A stretch of 64,000 nucleotides of DNA from Bradyrhizobium sp. ISRA464. Lineage in GTDB: Bacteria > Pseudomonadota > Alphaproteobacteria > Rhizobiales > Xanthobacteraceae. Position numbers and translations under genes: made by a program. The notes below the pieces were generated by a model, which worked only from the letters and a program-made list of their open reading frames with translations, was not told where the DNA came from and searched no databases. The stretch covers positions 1,364,001 through 1,428,000 of the forward strand of contig NZ_CP094526.1 of NCBI RefSeq assembly GCF_029910095.1, given 5' to 3'. How positions within the stretch are numbered: the first letter of the stretch is position 1; every line of letters begins with the position of its first letter. Shown here piece after piece: positions 8,429 through 17,166 of this stretch.

Positions 8429-8869
8429 CTAAGCCGGCTCTTGAATGGGGTACGGCACCGGCTTGTTTTCCTCGAGCCAGCGCTTCTCGTCCTCGGAATT
8501 TGGCGGCGGCGGGGGCATGCCTTGGATCTGCCAGAGATCAAAAGGCGTTTCATCGATGTGGATTTCCCAATCCCTGCCGCGATCCTTGATGTAGGGCGCC
8601 AGCGCCTTTTCCGCCCAGCCCATCCATTTGGCTTTCAGCTTCTTGGCGTCGGGCGGGAATGACCGGGCGATGTGATCCACCGAGATGCGAACGAAATTGT
8701 GCGCCTCCTCGCCGCCCATATAGAAGGACTCGGGGGCAACCTCGTGAAAAACGACGATGACGTAGAATTTTGGCAGTCCGCGATAGAGCTCGGTAATTCG
8801 TTGCGAAAGGGCGCGTTTGTCTTCAGCGGTGAAGGCGCCGACCGGATGATAGATTTTCCAAAAGGGCAT
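8429..8869 (-). CDS. Tautomerase-superfamily protein (cis-CaaD-like)
   Basis: The 146-residue protein starts MPFWKIYHP, giving the N-terminal Pro that is the general base of tautomerase-superfamily enzymes once Met is removed. The ATG follows AGGAGG by 5 bases; the longer frame to 8908 has no such site and would bury the Pro. Length, VVFHEVAPESFYMGG and the Pro-rich end (MPPPPPNSEDEKRW) match the putative oxalocrotonate tautomerase group related to cis-3-chloroacrylic acid dehalogenase. The likely role is keto-enol tautomerisation or hydrolytic dehalogenation of a small acid. It is divergent from a TetR gene and is the first gene of a leftward SDR-rich unit. Confidence 0.82.
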   Translation of the reverse strand: MPFWKIYHPVGAFTAEDKRALSQRITELYRGLPKFYVIVVFHEVAPESFYMGGEEAHNFVRISVDHIARSFPPDAKKLKAKWMGWAEKALAPYIKDRGRDWEIHIDETPFDLWQIQGMPPPPPNSEDEKRWLEENKPVPYPIQEPA

Positions 8870-8903
8870 TTTTCCTCCTGAAGCGGGACGCGGTTTGGCA
8901 CTC

Positions 8904-8953
8904 AACAATGATGATCATCATCATTGTTTGGGCGAGCATCATCATTGTTTGGG
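8904..8953. promoter_or_regulatory. Operator-like palindrome plus repeat between tautomerase and tetR
   Basis: AACAATGATGAT (8904-8915) and ATCATCATTGTT (8917-8928) form a perfect 12-bp inverted repeat around one base. The right half recurs as a 17-bp direct repeat (8916-8932 and 8937-8953) set 21 bp apart, two helical turns. It lies between the divergent starts at 8869 and 9013, the expected place for a TetR autoregulatory operator. Confidence 0.6.
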
Positions 8954-9012
8954 TGTCTTGTCAATCATTAATAATGACATGTATCATCGTAACGAGATTT
9001 GGGAGATTGTCC

Positions 9013-9615
9013 GTGCGGATTACTGAAAGTCAGGCCCAGAAGAACCGGCAGAAAGTTGTCGCGAGGGCATCAAAGCTCTTTCGCGAGGGCGGTTTCGACG
9101 GCATTTCGGTCAACGATCTGATGAAAGCCGCCGGCTTCACGCATGGCGGATTCTACAATCACTTCGAATCGAAGAGCGCACTAGCGTGTGAGGCCCTCGA
9201 CTACGCATTCCGCCAGATGGATGGCGTGCGGGAACAAATGCCGAGCCTCGACGAGTTCGTTACGTCTTATCTGTCGGAGGAGGCTCGGAAGGCGCCTGGT
9301 TCCACGTGTCCGGCGGCGGCGCTGGCAGGCGAGGTCGCACGACAGCCGGATAGCATCAAAAGCGTTTTCGCCGAGGGCGTCGAGCGGATGATCTTGTCGA
9401 TTGCAGATTCGTTGCCTGAGATGGCGTCCGCTCGCGAGGAGGCGGTGGATCTGGTCTGTCGTATGGTCGGAGCGTTGGTCCTGGCCAGAGCAATGCCGGC
9501 GTCGAGCAATCTTGGCCGTGAATTGCTCGCGACGGCAACAGAGAGCTGCCGGAAAAATGTGACGCGTTCAAACGGGCTGCGGCGAAGCGGGCGCAATTCA
9601 AAAGGTCCAGGCTGA
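9013..9615 (+). CDS. TetR/AcrR-family transcriptional regulator
   Basis: The 200-residue protein has the TetR helix-turn-helix FDGISVNDLMKAAGFTHGGFYNHF near its N-terminus, followed by a ligand-binding all-helical domain with PGSTCPAAALAGEVARQ. I use the GTG at 9013, preceded by GGGAG at 7 bp. The open frame further upstream translates the operator palindrome into a Met/Ile run and is not protein-like. It is divergent from the tautomerase gene and probably represses itself and that leftward operon through the 8904-8953 palindrome. The inducer is unknown. Confidence 0.88.
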   Translation: MRITESQAQKNRQKVVARASKLFREGGFDGISVNDLMKAAGFTHGGFYNHFESKSALACEALDYAFRQMDGVREQMPSLDEFVTSYLSEEARKAPGSTCPAAALAGEVARQPDSIKSVFAEGVERMILSIADSLPEMASAREEAVDLVCRMVGALVLARAMPASSNLGRELLATATESCRKNVTRSNGLRRSGRNSKGPG

Positions 9616-9770
9616 CTCTTCGTGTCGAGCCGTGGTCGCTGCGAATCTGCAGACGCTGGGCCCGGCTTGGCTGTGTTGCTCGGAGCAGCGATTCGTTCTG
9701 CCGCAGGAAGTACTATCCGTATTTCATACGCCCGGCCTCCAGCCACGTGCCGTGGCCTCTCCGTCTGCGA

Positions 9771-10744
9771 TCATGTGGCCTCCACTGCATTGCGAATTCG
9801 CGGATTTTGTTCAAGAGCCCATCGGACGGCCTTCGGAGCACGTCCAAGTAATCGTTCAAGCTCGTCGTTGGCAACATCGTAACGTCCGCCTGCGACCAAG
9901 CGGGTGATGGTTTTCAGGTGGTCTGCAATGTGCGGATTGCGAGATGCCAGAGCATTGTTGATGTACGTCTCGATCCAGGCATCCAGGTCCTGGGGCACGT
10001 ACGTCCCAGCGCGGCACCGTAATCCTCCGCAAACCCATGCATGTCCTTCAACTCCGGCCCGGTGAGCGCATATGACATCGATATATGCGCCGAGGGATCG
10101 ATCAGGATTTTCGTGCAAATCTCCGCAACATCATAGGCGGCGATTGGCGCGATTTTCTGCGTGCCAAAGGGCAGGTGGAGTTCGCCCGCACTTAGCAATT
10201 GCTTTAGCGGAAACCAGGAAAGGATCGGGTTCTCGGCGAACATCGTCGCTCGGATGTTAACGACCGGGAGGCGGGACCACTGCAGCGCCTGCTCCGACGC
10301 CCAATGGGCCCTCTGTTGCGGCGACCACTCGGCGACGGATCCTCCGAGCCAGGCGAGTCGCGCCTCCGGCGCGGCGGTCATTCTATCGAATGTCATGAAG
10401 GTCTGCTCAAACTCCGAGATGTTCACGAAAACCTCGATGTCTCCTTGCGCGCGCGCAGCGGCAGCCATCAGGATGGTTGCGTCGCTATAGTAAGGGTTCA
10501 AGCTCATGCTGAAGTAGACCCTCCGGCAACCTTTCAGGGCAGCCGCGACATCGGCGACATTGAGGAGATCGCCGACGATCACCAGGGCTCCGGCCCTTCG
10601 AAGCGCCTCCGCCCGCTCGTCGTCCCGCCTCACGAAGGCACGCACCGGATATTGCTTCTCCAGCAGCATGTTGATCATCGTCTTGCTTACGGAGCCAACT
10701 TCGCCGCCGGCGCCGGTGATCAGAATAGGGGTCCGCTTCGACAT
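9771..10744 (-). pseudogene. NmrA-like NAD(P)-binding protein, frameshifted
   Basis: From 10744 the frame encodes a Rossmann start (TPILITGAGGEVGSVSKTMI) and an NmrA/quinone-reductase-like body as far as DYGAALGR. There the frame breaks near 10005, and the rest (YVPQDLDAWIETYINN, then a tail ending RIRNAVEAT at 9771) continues in another frame. Restoring one base at CG-TAC rejoins them (GR, then YVPQD), giving a protein of about 323 residues. NmrA-type proteins bind NAD(P) and act as redox sensors or reductases. One lost base is enough to explain the break, so this is a recent pseudogene or a sequence error. Confidence 0.8.
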
Positions 10745-10823
10745 CGACTTGTCCTTTTGGCTGGGCGACTGGATCGTTCCTTGAACAGATGGCGGTTCTC
10801 GCGATCGAGGCGAGCGTGACCGG

Positions 10824-11078
10824 TCAGCTTCTCAGGAAGCGGAGGACGTGGTTCAGAACGGCATCGGGTTGTTCAAGATGCAGGAAATGCCCGACGCCGG
10901 GCATGACGCTCGAGTCCATTCGTGAACAGCGCCTCCATGTCTTCGCTAAGCTGCGCGGACATGCAGCCGTCCTCCGTTCCATGTAGATAGAGCGACGGGA
11001 CCGAAATTGGACCGCTTGCGAGAGCCTCAAGAGCTCGAGCAGTAATCCCAAATCAGAACGAAATTCATTGGCGAGCAT
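10824..11078 (-). pseudogene. Alpha/beta-hydrolase C-terminal remnant
   Basis: The last 30 codons read VMPGVGHFLHLEQPDAVLN and then LRFLRS, the catalytic-His strand and final helix of an alpha/beta hydrolase. Just upstream, a different frame reads ISVPSLYLHGTEDGCM, the acid-residue strand that should precede it. At least two frames are needed and no start is visible, so this is a decayed 3' end. A piece from the middle of a similar hydrolase lies at 20.5-23.7 kb, but the two pieces need not come from one gene. Confidence 0.65.
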
Positions 11079-11126
11079 CGAAAAGCGTTCGGAAAGATCA
11101 GAAGTCGAGGTCGCCGGCCGCCGAGC

Positions 11127-12059
11127 CTAGACTCCCAACTTTGTAGATTCAGCTTCCAGAGCTTTTGCTATGACCTTCAGCCATTTGTGAACTGCCCTTA
11201 TCTTCTCGGAAGACCCGTCGACCTTCCGATACGTAAAATAGAAGTCTCTTAGCCCGATGTCCATCGAGCCCCAGAGCTTTACAACGCTCAGGGCACCGCT
11301 GGTGACCATCGGCGCTACCAGTGGAAACGGCGCTAGTATCACCCCCATCGCTGACCGCGCCATCTGTATCGCTGTCAGAAGGCTATCGCCGATCAGCTCC
11401 GCCTCCTTCGAAGCGAGCTGCGGCTCATACTCGCCAAACCATTTCTGCCAGCTATCAGGCGCCGTGTTGAACCTGATCAGCGGCATTTTTGCCAAGTCAT
11501 GCGAGTTTCGAATGGGTGCAAAGCGCTCCAATAGTGTCCTGTCGGCGCATGGGGCGACGCGCGACTTGAGCAGTCGATGAAAAGTCAAGTTGCTGAACGG
11601 AGGCTCGCCGAATTGAACGGCGGCATCGATGTTATCCCTCTCAAAATCTACCGGAGTGTTCTTGGCTTCCAGCCTCAAATCGATTCCAGGATTATCGACG
11701 CGGAACCTTTCGAGTTGGGGGAGCGCCGCGAGCATTGCGAAGGTCGGAGTCACGCTAACTCGGACAATCCTGCCGCGCTTTCTGTCGTCCAAGAGGTCGC
11801 TCGCTCGAAACAATTCGTTGAATGCGCTTAGCACCGCGGCGGCATATATCGCGCCGCTTTCGGTGAGTTCGATGTTGCGGCCGCTGCGCTGAACGAGCTG
11901 GAGACCAAAATGAGCTTCGAGGGTGCGGATTTGATGACTGATCGCGGATGGCGTGAGATTCAAGCTTTCGGAGGCAAGCTTGACGCTGCCAGAGCGTGCG
12001 AGAGCCTCGAATGCGCGGAGGCTCGCCAGCGGGGGGAGGGTTGATTGTGCCTTCGACAT
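11127..12059 (-). CDS. LysR-family transcriptional regulator (GcvA-like)
   Basis: The 310-residue protein begins LPPLASLRAFEALARSGSV with helix-turn-helix NLTPSAISHQIRTLEAHFG, the pattern of GcvA/AmpR-type LysR regulators, followed by a periplasmic-binding-like effector domain. It is divergent from the class II aldolase gene (start 12238), and LysR proteins usually control the gene they face, using a pathway intermediate as co-inducer. The 178-bp intergenic region would hold its site; I could not define a T-N11-A box with confidence. It converges on the hydrolase remnant. Confidence 0.9.
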   Translation of the reverse strand: MSKAQSTLPPLASLRAFEALARSGSVKLASESLNLTPSAISHQIRTLEAHFGLQLVQRSGRNIELTESGAIYAAAVLSAFNELFRASDLLDDRKRGRIVRVSVTPTFAMLAALPQLERFRVDNPGIDLRLEAKNTPVDFERDNIDAAVQFGEPPFSNLTFHRLLKSRVAPCADRTLLERFAPIRNSHDLAKMPLIRFNTAPDSWQKWFGEYEPQLASKEAELIGDSLLTAIQMARSAMGVILAPFPLVAPMVTSGALSVVKLWGSMDIGLRDFYFTYRKVDGSSEKIRAVHKWLKVIAKALEAESTKLGV

Positions 12060-12237
12060 TTTTGCGGTGAGCCCAGTTCAACATTCCACAATCGATTTCA
12101 ATTGTTTCCTGCGGCCGGCTGATCAATTTAGTGGAGGCAGCGGACGTTCCATAGCTGATTTTAACTCTTACCAAAGCGGTATCGAACCAATTCGGCGCCG
12201 TACCGCAGGCCGACCAGGGCGGAAACGAGACGAGGGC

Positions 12238-13065
12238 ATGACGATGAACTCACCGCAGCGACACGATCACCATACGCAGGCCGCCACGAAGATCAATGCG
12301 GGGCTACCACAGCCGCCCGTCTTCAAAACCTTGGCCGAGGAGAGGCAACACAGAAAGGAACGGTTGGCCGCCGGCCTCAGACTTTTCGCCAAGTTCGGAT
12401 TCGACGAGGGAGTCGCTGGCCACATCACCGCCCGCGATCCGGAGTTTACGGATACGTTTTGGGTGAATGGCTTCGGGATGAGCTTCGGCTTGATCAAGGC
12501 CTCAGATCTTATTCGGGTCAACCATAAAGGCGAAGTCGTCGAAGGCAGCTATCCTGTCAATGCGGCTGCTTTTGCGATTCACGCAAGCGTTCATGCGGCT
12601 CGTCCCGATTCCGTCGGTGCGGCGCATTCCCACTCCACGCATGGCCGCGCGTTCTCGACGCTCGCTCGGAAACTGGAGCCAATTACGCAAGACGCGTGCG
12701 CATTCTACAACGATCACGCTCTATACGAGGATTACGGTGGGGTGGCAGTCGAACTGGACGAAGGTCAGCGAATCGCCCAGGCGCTGGGGCCGCACAAAGC
12801 GGTCATCTTGCAGAACCATGGACTTCTGACTGTCGGACAGACCGTGGATGAGGCGGTCTGGTGGTTCATCACGATGGAGCGCTCGTGCCAAGTGCAGTTG
12901 CTCGCCGAGGCGGCGGCGGCGCGAACCGGTCAACCTCTCAAGAACATTCCCGAGGAATCCGCAAAACAGGCGTTCGCTATTCTCGGCACGCCGAGGACGG
13001 GTTGGTTTCAGTTCCAGACCCTATACTCGAAACTCGTCAAGGAGCAGCCGGATCTGCTCAACTGA
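12238..13065 (+). CDS. Class II aldolase/adducin family protein
   Basis: The 275-residue protein shows the class II aldolase fold: FDEGVAGHITARDPE, the metal-binding AHSHSTHGRAF and the later NHGLLTVGQTVDEA. These proteins bind a divalent metal through His residues and cleave or decarboxylate phosphorylated or free hydroxy-acids; many rhizobial members are uncharacterised. The ATG at 12238 (second in-frame ATG at 12244) follows a GA-rich site and is where similarity starts; the frame upstream to 11953 is antisense to the LysR gene. With a broken iron-dependent alcohol dehydrogenase next door, a sugar-acid or aromatic side-chain role is possible but unproven. Confidence 0.85.
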   Translation: MTMNSPQRHDHHTQAATKINAGLPQPPVFKTLAEERQHRKERLAAGLRLFAKFGFDEGVAGHITARDPEFTDTFWVNGFGMSFGLIKASDLIRVNHKGEVVEGSYPVNAAAFAIHASVHAARPDSVGAAHSHSTHGRAFSTLARKLEPITQDACAFYNDHALYEDYGGVAVELDEGQRIAQALGPHKAVILQNHGLLTVGQTVDEAVWWFITMERSCQVQLLAEAAAARTGQPLKNIPEESAKQAFAILGTPRTGWFQFQTLYSKLVKEQPDLLN

Positions 13066-13355
13066 CGTATCGAACCGCCAAAGCCGTTCGGAGAAGCGCA
13101 TGAGCATGCCCAGTCGCCGGTACGCTTGCGCCAGCTGGGTTGGACGAACCTTTGACGGCTTTTGCGCGAATTTCGGCAAGGGCCGCTCACGTACGGTGAA
13201 AACGCTGCTGAGTAAAGCCCTTCAGGGCGATTCAAGATATTTCCGGCCGAAAGACGACATGGCAATGACGTGTAAAACAGCCTCGCCTCTTGATTGGGCG
13301 GGAGGCTGGTCGCAGTTATCCCTCCATCATCGAACTCTCGCCCAACGCTGTTCCA

Positions 13356-14511
13356 TTAAGCGGCCATTCGCAACAAACTGATGATCTCGGATTCGCCTGT
13401 GAAAGGCCGCGGATTGGCCTGAACGAAGCGATGATTGATTGCAATCTTGCTGATCTGATCGAACTTGTCTTCACCAATGCCGACATCAGCGAGTCGGCCA
13501 GGTAGTCCAAGTCTCCTGGTGAATTCCGCAAAGGCGTCTGCCGCTTCGTCGCCCGGAGCGCCCAGAGCCGTCGCCAAACGCTTCTGCGCTTCCTCAGTGA
13601 ACGGTTTGTTGTAGCGCAGAAGGCTCGGCATCATGACAGGTGTGCAATAGTAGTGGGGAACGCCGAAGGTGCCTCCCAGCACATGGCCGATGCCGTGGCT
13701 TGCTCCCATCGGGATGCGTGCCTGTAGCCCAAATGAGGCAAGCCACGAACCATATTGGAAAGCCGGCGTGCCTCAAGATCATCCGGATGGTCTAAGGTCC
13801 GGAGCATTCCTTCACGCAGAATGCGGATGCCTGCCAGCACGACTTCGTCAGCCAAGGGAGTGCCCGCCGGCGAGCACAATGCTTCGATTCCGTGATCCAT
13901 CGAGCGTGTGCCCGATCCCATCCAAAGCTTTGAAGGCGTATGAAGCGAGAGGGCGGGGTCGAGAATGATCGCCACTGGCATCATTTGGGGGTGAAAGAAA
14001 ATTTGCTTCAGCTTATTGCGCTCATCTGTGACGAGCGCTGCCGCGTTGTATTCGCCACCATTCAGCGTGGATGGCACTACGATCTGTCGGACTGTCGGCG
14101 AGCGGAAGGGAGAATAGCTCACGCCTGGACCCATGGGAAAGGGATCGAAGCCCGCTTCATCGCGGATATCGTGCTCCAGGGCCATGATGACGATCTTGGC
14201 GAGATCGACGGCAGAACCTCCACCAACAGCCACGACTAAATCAGCTCGCGCGTCCTTTGCGTGGAGGGCAACCTCGGCAGCTTGCTTGCGTGTCGTGTGC
14301 TGCGCAATTCCATCGAAGGTCGCTACATGTCACCAAGCGTACGCCGGATTTGCTCGATCTCATCGGTCTTGGTGTTCAAGGTTCGACTGACGATAAGGAA
14401 GACCCGCTTTGCTTTAAGTCGCTCCGCCTCTTCATTGATGGCTTCAGACGCAGCTTTGCCATAGATGACACGATCAATCGCTGGAAAGTTATGTGCACCA
14501 GTCCTGCGCAT
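13356..14511 (-). pseudogene. Iron-containing alcohol dehydrogenase (maleylacetate reductase-like), two frameshifts
   Basis: Three frames together make one gene. MRRTGAHNFPAIDRVIYGK begins at 14511 and breaks near 14327. VATFDGIAQHTTRKQAAEV then continues into the GGGSAVDLAK nucleotide-binding motif. After a second break near 13748, FGLQARIPMGASHGIGHVLG carries the metal-ligand His residues on to the end at 13356. Rejoined, it gives about 384 residues, normal for the family. Maleylacetate reductases finish (chloro)catechol and resorcinol degradation. As it stands the gene cannot make a full enzyme. It converges on the aldolase gene. Confidence 0.8.
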
Positions 14512-14615
14512 TTTTTCCTCCCATTGGGTTAGTGGCCGAAAGCCCGAGAAGTCGCCTGATCTCGAATTGGAGCGGTCAGTTCCTCAACGTGGAGAAACTG
14601 GCCGGTACCGACATC

Positions 14616-15194
14616 TCAGGCGGCGACGGCTTCGCGAACCTGTTCGACTGCTGCATCCAGAAACGCCTGTGCCAAATCGGGGTCGTTGACGACGCGCGAT
14701 AGCGTCACCGCACCGACCATCGTCGAGAGAATGGCCATGGCCTTGCCGTTGAGCTCATCGCCGTCGGTTCGGGCAATGAAGCGGCCAATGACTTCGAGAT
14801 GCGCCCTGATTCCCGTTTCGAATGCCGCTTTCACATCGGGCCCCTGTCTGGCGGCATCTGCGCCGAGCGCCACGATCGGGCAGCCGTCCATCTTTTCTTC
14901 GCGATGGTCGGCACTGAGGTAGAACGCAATCACTGCGCCAAGCGGATCATTGGGATTCTCCGTGGCCGCGTCCGACCATCGGCGGGAGGCGCTCTCCAAT
15001 GCCCGCCTGGACGCCTCTACCGCCAAATCCTCTTTTGACGCGAACTGCTTGTAGAAGGCGCCTTGGGTCAGCCCGGCCCCCTCCATCAGATCCTTGAGCC
15101 CGATGCCATCAAAGCCGCGCTCCCGGAAAAGGCGACTTGCCACATTGATCACGTTTTGGCGGTTTTCCGCGGCCTGAATGCGACTCACTCGCAT
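14616..15194 (-). CDS. TetR-family regulator of the RND efflux operon
   Basis: The 192-residue protein carries FDGIGLKDLMEGAGLTQGAFYKQF as its helix-turn-helix and a conserved C-terminal ligand domain with REEKMDGCPIVALGADAARQ. The ATG at 15194 sits behind AAAGGAGGT, a near-perfect ribosome site; the upstream in-frame ATG at 15218 has none and lies inside an operator. It is divergent from the RND adaptor gene, and two pairs of near-identical 20-bp sites lie between them. It is therefore very probably a repressor of itself and of the pump, released by a pump substrate. Confidence 0.9.
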   Translation of the reverse strand: MRVSRIQAAENRQNVINVASRLFRERGFDGIGLKDLMEGAGLTQGAFYKQFASKEDLAVEASRRALESASRRWSDAATENPNDPLGAVIAFYLSADHREEKMDGCPIVALGADAARQGPDVKAAFETGIRAHLEVIGRFIARTDGDELNGKAMAILSTMVGAVTLSRVVNDPDLAQAFLDAAVEQVREAVAA

Positions 15195-15208
15195 CGTGGA
15201 CCTCCTTT

Positions 15209-15257
15209 TAGATTGCATTCAAAATCTATATCTCAGATAGAGGCCGAACGCAATCTA
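15209..15257. promoter_or_regulatory. Operator pair 1 (tetR side)
   Basis: Two 20-bp sites, 15209-15228 (TAGATTGCATTCAAAATCTA) and 15238-15257 (the same motif on the other strand), start 29 bp apart. They lie just upstream of the tetR start at 15194. Each has TAGATT/AATCTA-type arms around a GC-rich centre. Confidence 0.7.
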
Positions 15258-15372
15258 TCAACAGGCACGAGAGGATCTGCAGGAGGTGGGTGAGCCGCTC
15301 CTGCATGAAAGCCGCCGCTCCCGAAAATGGCGGGCTCCTTACGTGGATCACGTTCCCGTCAACCCTATTTTT

Positions 15373-15421
15373 TAGATTGCGATCGAACTCTATTAGTTAT
15401 ATAGCGTTCGAACGAAATCTA
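15373..15421. promoter_or_regulatory. Operator pair 2 (efflux operon side)
   Basis: TAGATTGCGATCGAACTCTA at 15373-15392 and the inverted copy at 15402-15421 again start 29 bp apart. They end 20 bp before the adaptor start, so a bound repressor would cover the promoter and block the pump operon. They match pair 1 in sequence, orientation and spacing. Confidence 0.7.
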
Positions 15422-15440
15422 AATGGCATAGGAGATGGGG

Positions 15441-16550
15441 ATGAGAAAGAGAAGACTTGTGGTCTTAGCCGGTGTCCTGATCGCGGCGTCCGGGGCGGCC
15501 GCGTTCGCTACTCTTGCCATTCCCACTCAAAAAGCCTCTGCCTTGGGCGACCCCAGGCAGGAACCACCGATCGTCAACCTGGTGGCGGCAGCACGAGTGA
15601 CCGGATCCGAACGCGGCTTCACGGGCGTCGTAGGGGCGAGGGTGGAAAGCAATCTCGGCTTTCGTGTCCCCGGTAAGATCCTGGAACGGCTTGTGAATGT
15701 CGGCGACCAGGTCAAAGCCGGCCAGCCGCTGATGCGGATCGACGAAACCGACCTCCGCCTTGCGCTCACGGCGAAGCGCAACGCCGTTGCCGCAGCGCGC
15801 GCATCTGTCGTTCAGACGGACGCGGATGAACGGCGATATGCCAACCTGGTAAGCGACGGATGGGCTTCCCGACAGCGCTACGAGCAGGCGAAGGCGGCGT
15901 CGGACACAGCCAACGCGCAACTCGCCGCCGCCGAAGCCGAAGCACGGGTCGCCGAGAACCAGGCGACCTATTCCGTCCTGGTGGCGGACGCGGACGGAAC
16001 GGTCATGCAAACGCTTGGCGAACCGGGACAAGTGGTCTCCGCCGGCCAGACCGTGGTTCGGCTTGCCCAGGCCGGTCCCCGCGAAGCGGTGGTCGCGCTT
16101 CCCGAAACAATCCGGCCGGCGATCGGCTCGGTGGCCGAGGCCAGCTTGTATGGGAGCGATGGGCGGCGCTTTACGGCGCATCTCCGGCAGTTGTCGGATT
16201 CGGCCGATGCCCAGACCCGCACCTATGAGGCCCGCTATGTGCTCGACGGTGAGGCTGCGGCGGCACCGCTTGGCGCGACGGTCACCATTCGGCTTGCAAG
16301 CCAGGAGACTAAGCCGGAAGTCCAGGTGCCGCTGGGAGCCGTGCTCGATGACGGCAGAAAGACCGGCGTTTGGGTCTTCGACAGCGCCACCTCGACCGTA
16401 CACTTTCAGCCCATCAAGCTTGTGCGTGTGACCAGCGAGACCGCCGTGATCTCCGGGCTGAGCTCTGGTGATCGGGTTGTTTCGCTCGGCGCTCATCTCC
16501 TGCAGGAGGGCGCTCGCGTCAGGATTGCCTCAGAGAGTAGGAGCAGCTGA
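15441..16550 (+). CDS. RND efflux periplasmic adaptor (membrane fusion protein)
   Basis: The 369-residue protein has a hydrophobic N-terminus (VVLAGVLIAASGAAAFATLA), a split lipoyl domain (GFRVPGKILERLVNVGDQVKAG and later ADGTVMQTLGEPGQVV), an alpha-helical hairpin of about 70 residues between, and a beta-barrel domain. It joins an RND pump to an outer-membrane channel. ATG 15441 is preferred to ATG 15435 because AGGAG at 15430-15434 gives 6-bp spacing. Its stop overlaps a short ATG frame that matches the first codons of an RND pump, so the pump that once followed it has been lost or replaced. No outer-membrane channel gene is present. Confidence 0.9.
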   Translation: MRKRRLVVLAGVLIAASGAAAFATLAIPTQKASALGDPRQEPPIVNLVAAARVTGSERGFTGVVGARVESNLGFRVPGKILERLVNVGDQVKAGQPLMRIDETDLRLALTAKRNAVAAARASVVQTDADERRYANLVSDGWASRQRYEQAKAASDTANAQLAAAEAEARVAENQATYSVLVADADGTVMQTLGEPGQVVSAGQTVVRLAQAGPREAVVALPETIRPAIGSVAEASLYGSDGRRFTAHLRQLSDSADAQTRTYEARYVLDGEAAAAPLGATVTIRLASQETKPEVQVPLGAVLDDGRKTGVWVFDSATSTVHFQPIKLVRVTSETAVISGLSSGDRVVSLGAHLLQEGARVRIASESRSS

Positions 16551-16579
16551 TGAGCGTCAATCTTTCCGTGATCGCCGTT
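16550..16579 (+). pseudogene. 5' stub of a second RND pump gene
   Basis: Directly overlapping the adaptor stop (TGATG), the frame reads MSVNLSVIAV, almost identical to MNFNLSAIAV of the intact pump at 17167. After about 10 codons the match ends and unrelated sequence begins. This is the left breakpoint of a rearrangement. Confidence 0.7.
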
Positions 16580-16590
16580 GGAGCAGCCAG

Positions 16591-17085
16591 ATGCTTTACA
16601 GTCACATTGTCAAGAAAGAAATCCGAAAGACTTTCGACCACGTCAACAACCATCGCTGGGATGATGCGGTGAAAGCAGTCGCGCCGCATGTCCATCACCG
16701 CGTTTCCGGCGCCCATGCGCTTGGCGGTGAGCGCCGCGGCAAAGAAGACCTGCGCCGCTGGTTTGAGCGCCTCGGGCGCGTCCTGCCCACTCTCCATTTC
16801 ACGGTCAGCAACATCTCGGTGAAGGGCTGGCCATGGCACACCACCGTGTTTGCCCAGTGGGAGGGCACCGCGAAGCTGCTGAACGGCGACGCGTCGTACG
16901 TCAACCGTGGTCTCCATGTGTTCACTCTGCGGTGGGGTCGAGTCTATGCACTCGAGGAATTTCAAGATTCACAGGAAGCGGCCCGTGGGCTTGCTGCCCA
17001 GGCGGCAGCTGGCCTCAAAGAAGCTGTCGCCGAACCAATTGTAAGTCGGCAGCAGCGCAGTTACAGGCCGCGCTTTTTAGGTTGA
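16591..17085 (+). CDS. SnoaL-like (NTF2-fold) protein inserted in the efflux operon
   Basis: The 164-residue protein starts MLYSHIVKKEIRKTFDHVNN; GGAG lies 7 bp before the ATG. The pattern of an N-terminal helix, HVHHRVSGAHALGGERRGK, then FERLGRVLPTLHFTVSNI and a strand-rich end (WGRVYALEEFQDSQEA) is that of the NTF2/SnoaL fold, small cone-shaped proteins that bind or isomerise hydrophobic ligands. It sits exactly between a truncated pump start and a second adaptor tail, so it arrived with, or was left by, a recombination event. A cargo or detoxification role next to an exporter is possible but not shown. Confidence 0.75.
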   Translation: MLYSHIVKKEIRKTFDHVNNHRWDDAVKAVAPHVHHRVSGAHALGGERRGKEDLRRWFERLGRVLPTLHFTVSNISVKGWPWHTTVFAQWEGTAKLLNGDASYVNRGLHVFTLRWGRVYALEEFQDSQEAARGLAAQAAAGLKEAVAEPIVSRQQRSYRPRFLG

Positions 17086-17166
17086 GCGCGGTTCAGTCGG
17101 CGCCCGCCTGCTGCAGGAGGGTGCGAGCGTCAAGACGAACGTCGACGAAATAGGAGTGGCCAAGTA
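17086..17166 (+). pseudogene. 3' tail of a second RND adaptor gene
   Basis: In frame, this reads VGARLLQEGASVKTNVDEIG up to a TAA that overlaps the pump start (TAATG). It parallels GAHLLQEGARVRIASESRSS at the end of the intact adaptor at 16550. It is the native upstream partner of the pump at 17167, reduced to its last two dozen codons. Confidence 0.7.

Noticed and set aside
8908..9012. N-terminal extension of the TetR gene as a Met/Ile-rich hydrophobic segment
   Set aside because: It is simply the translation of the ATC-rich palindrome; the GTG at 9013 has a ribosome site and family similarity starts there.
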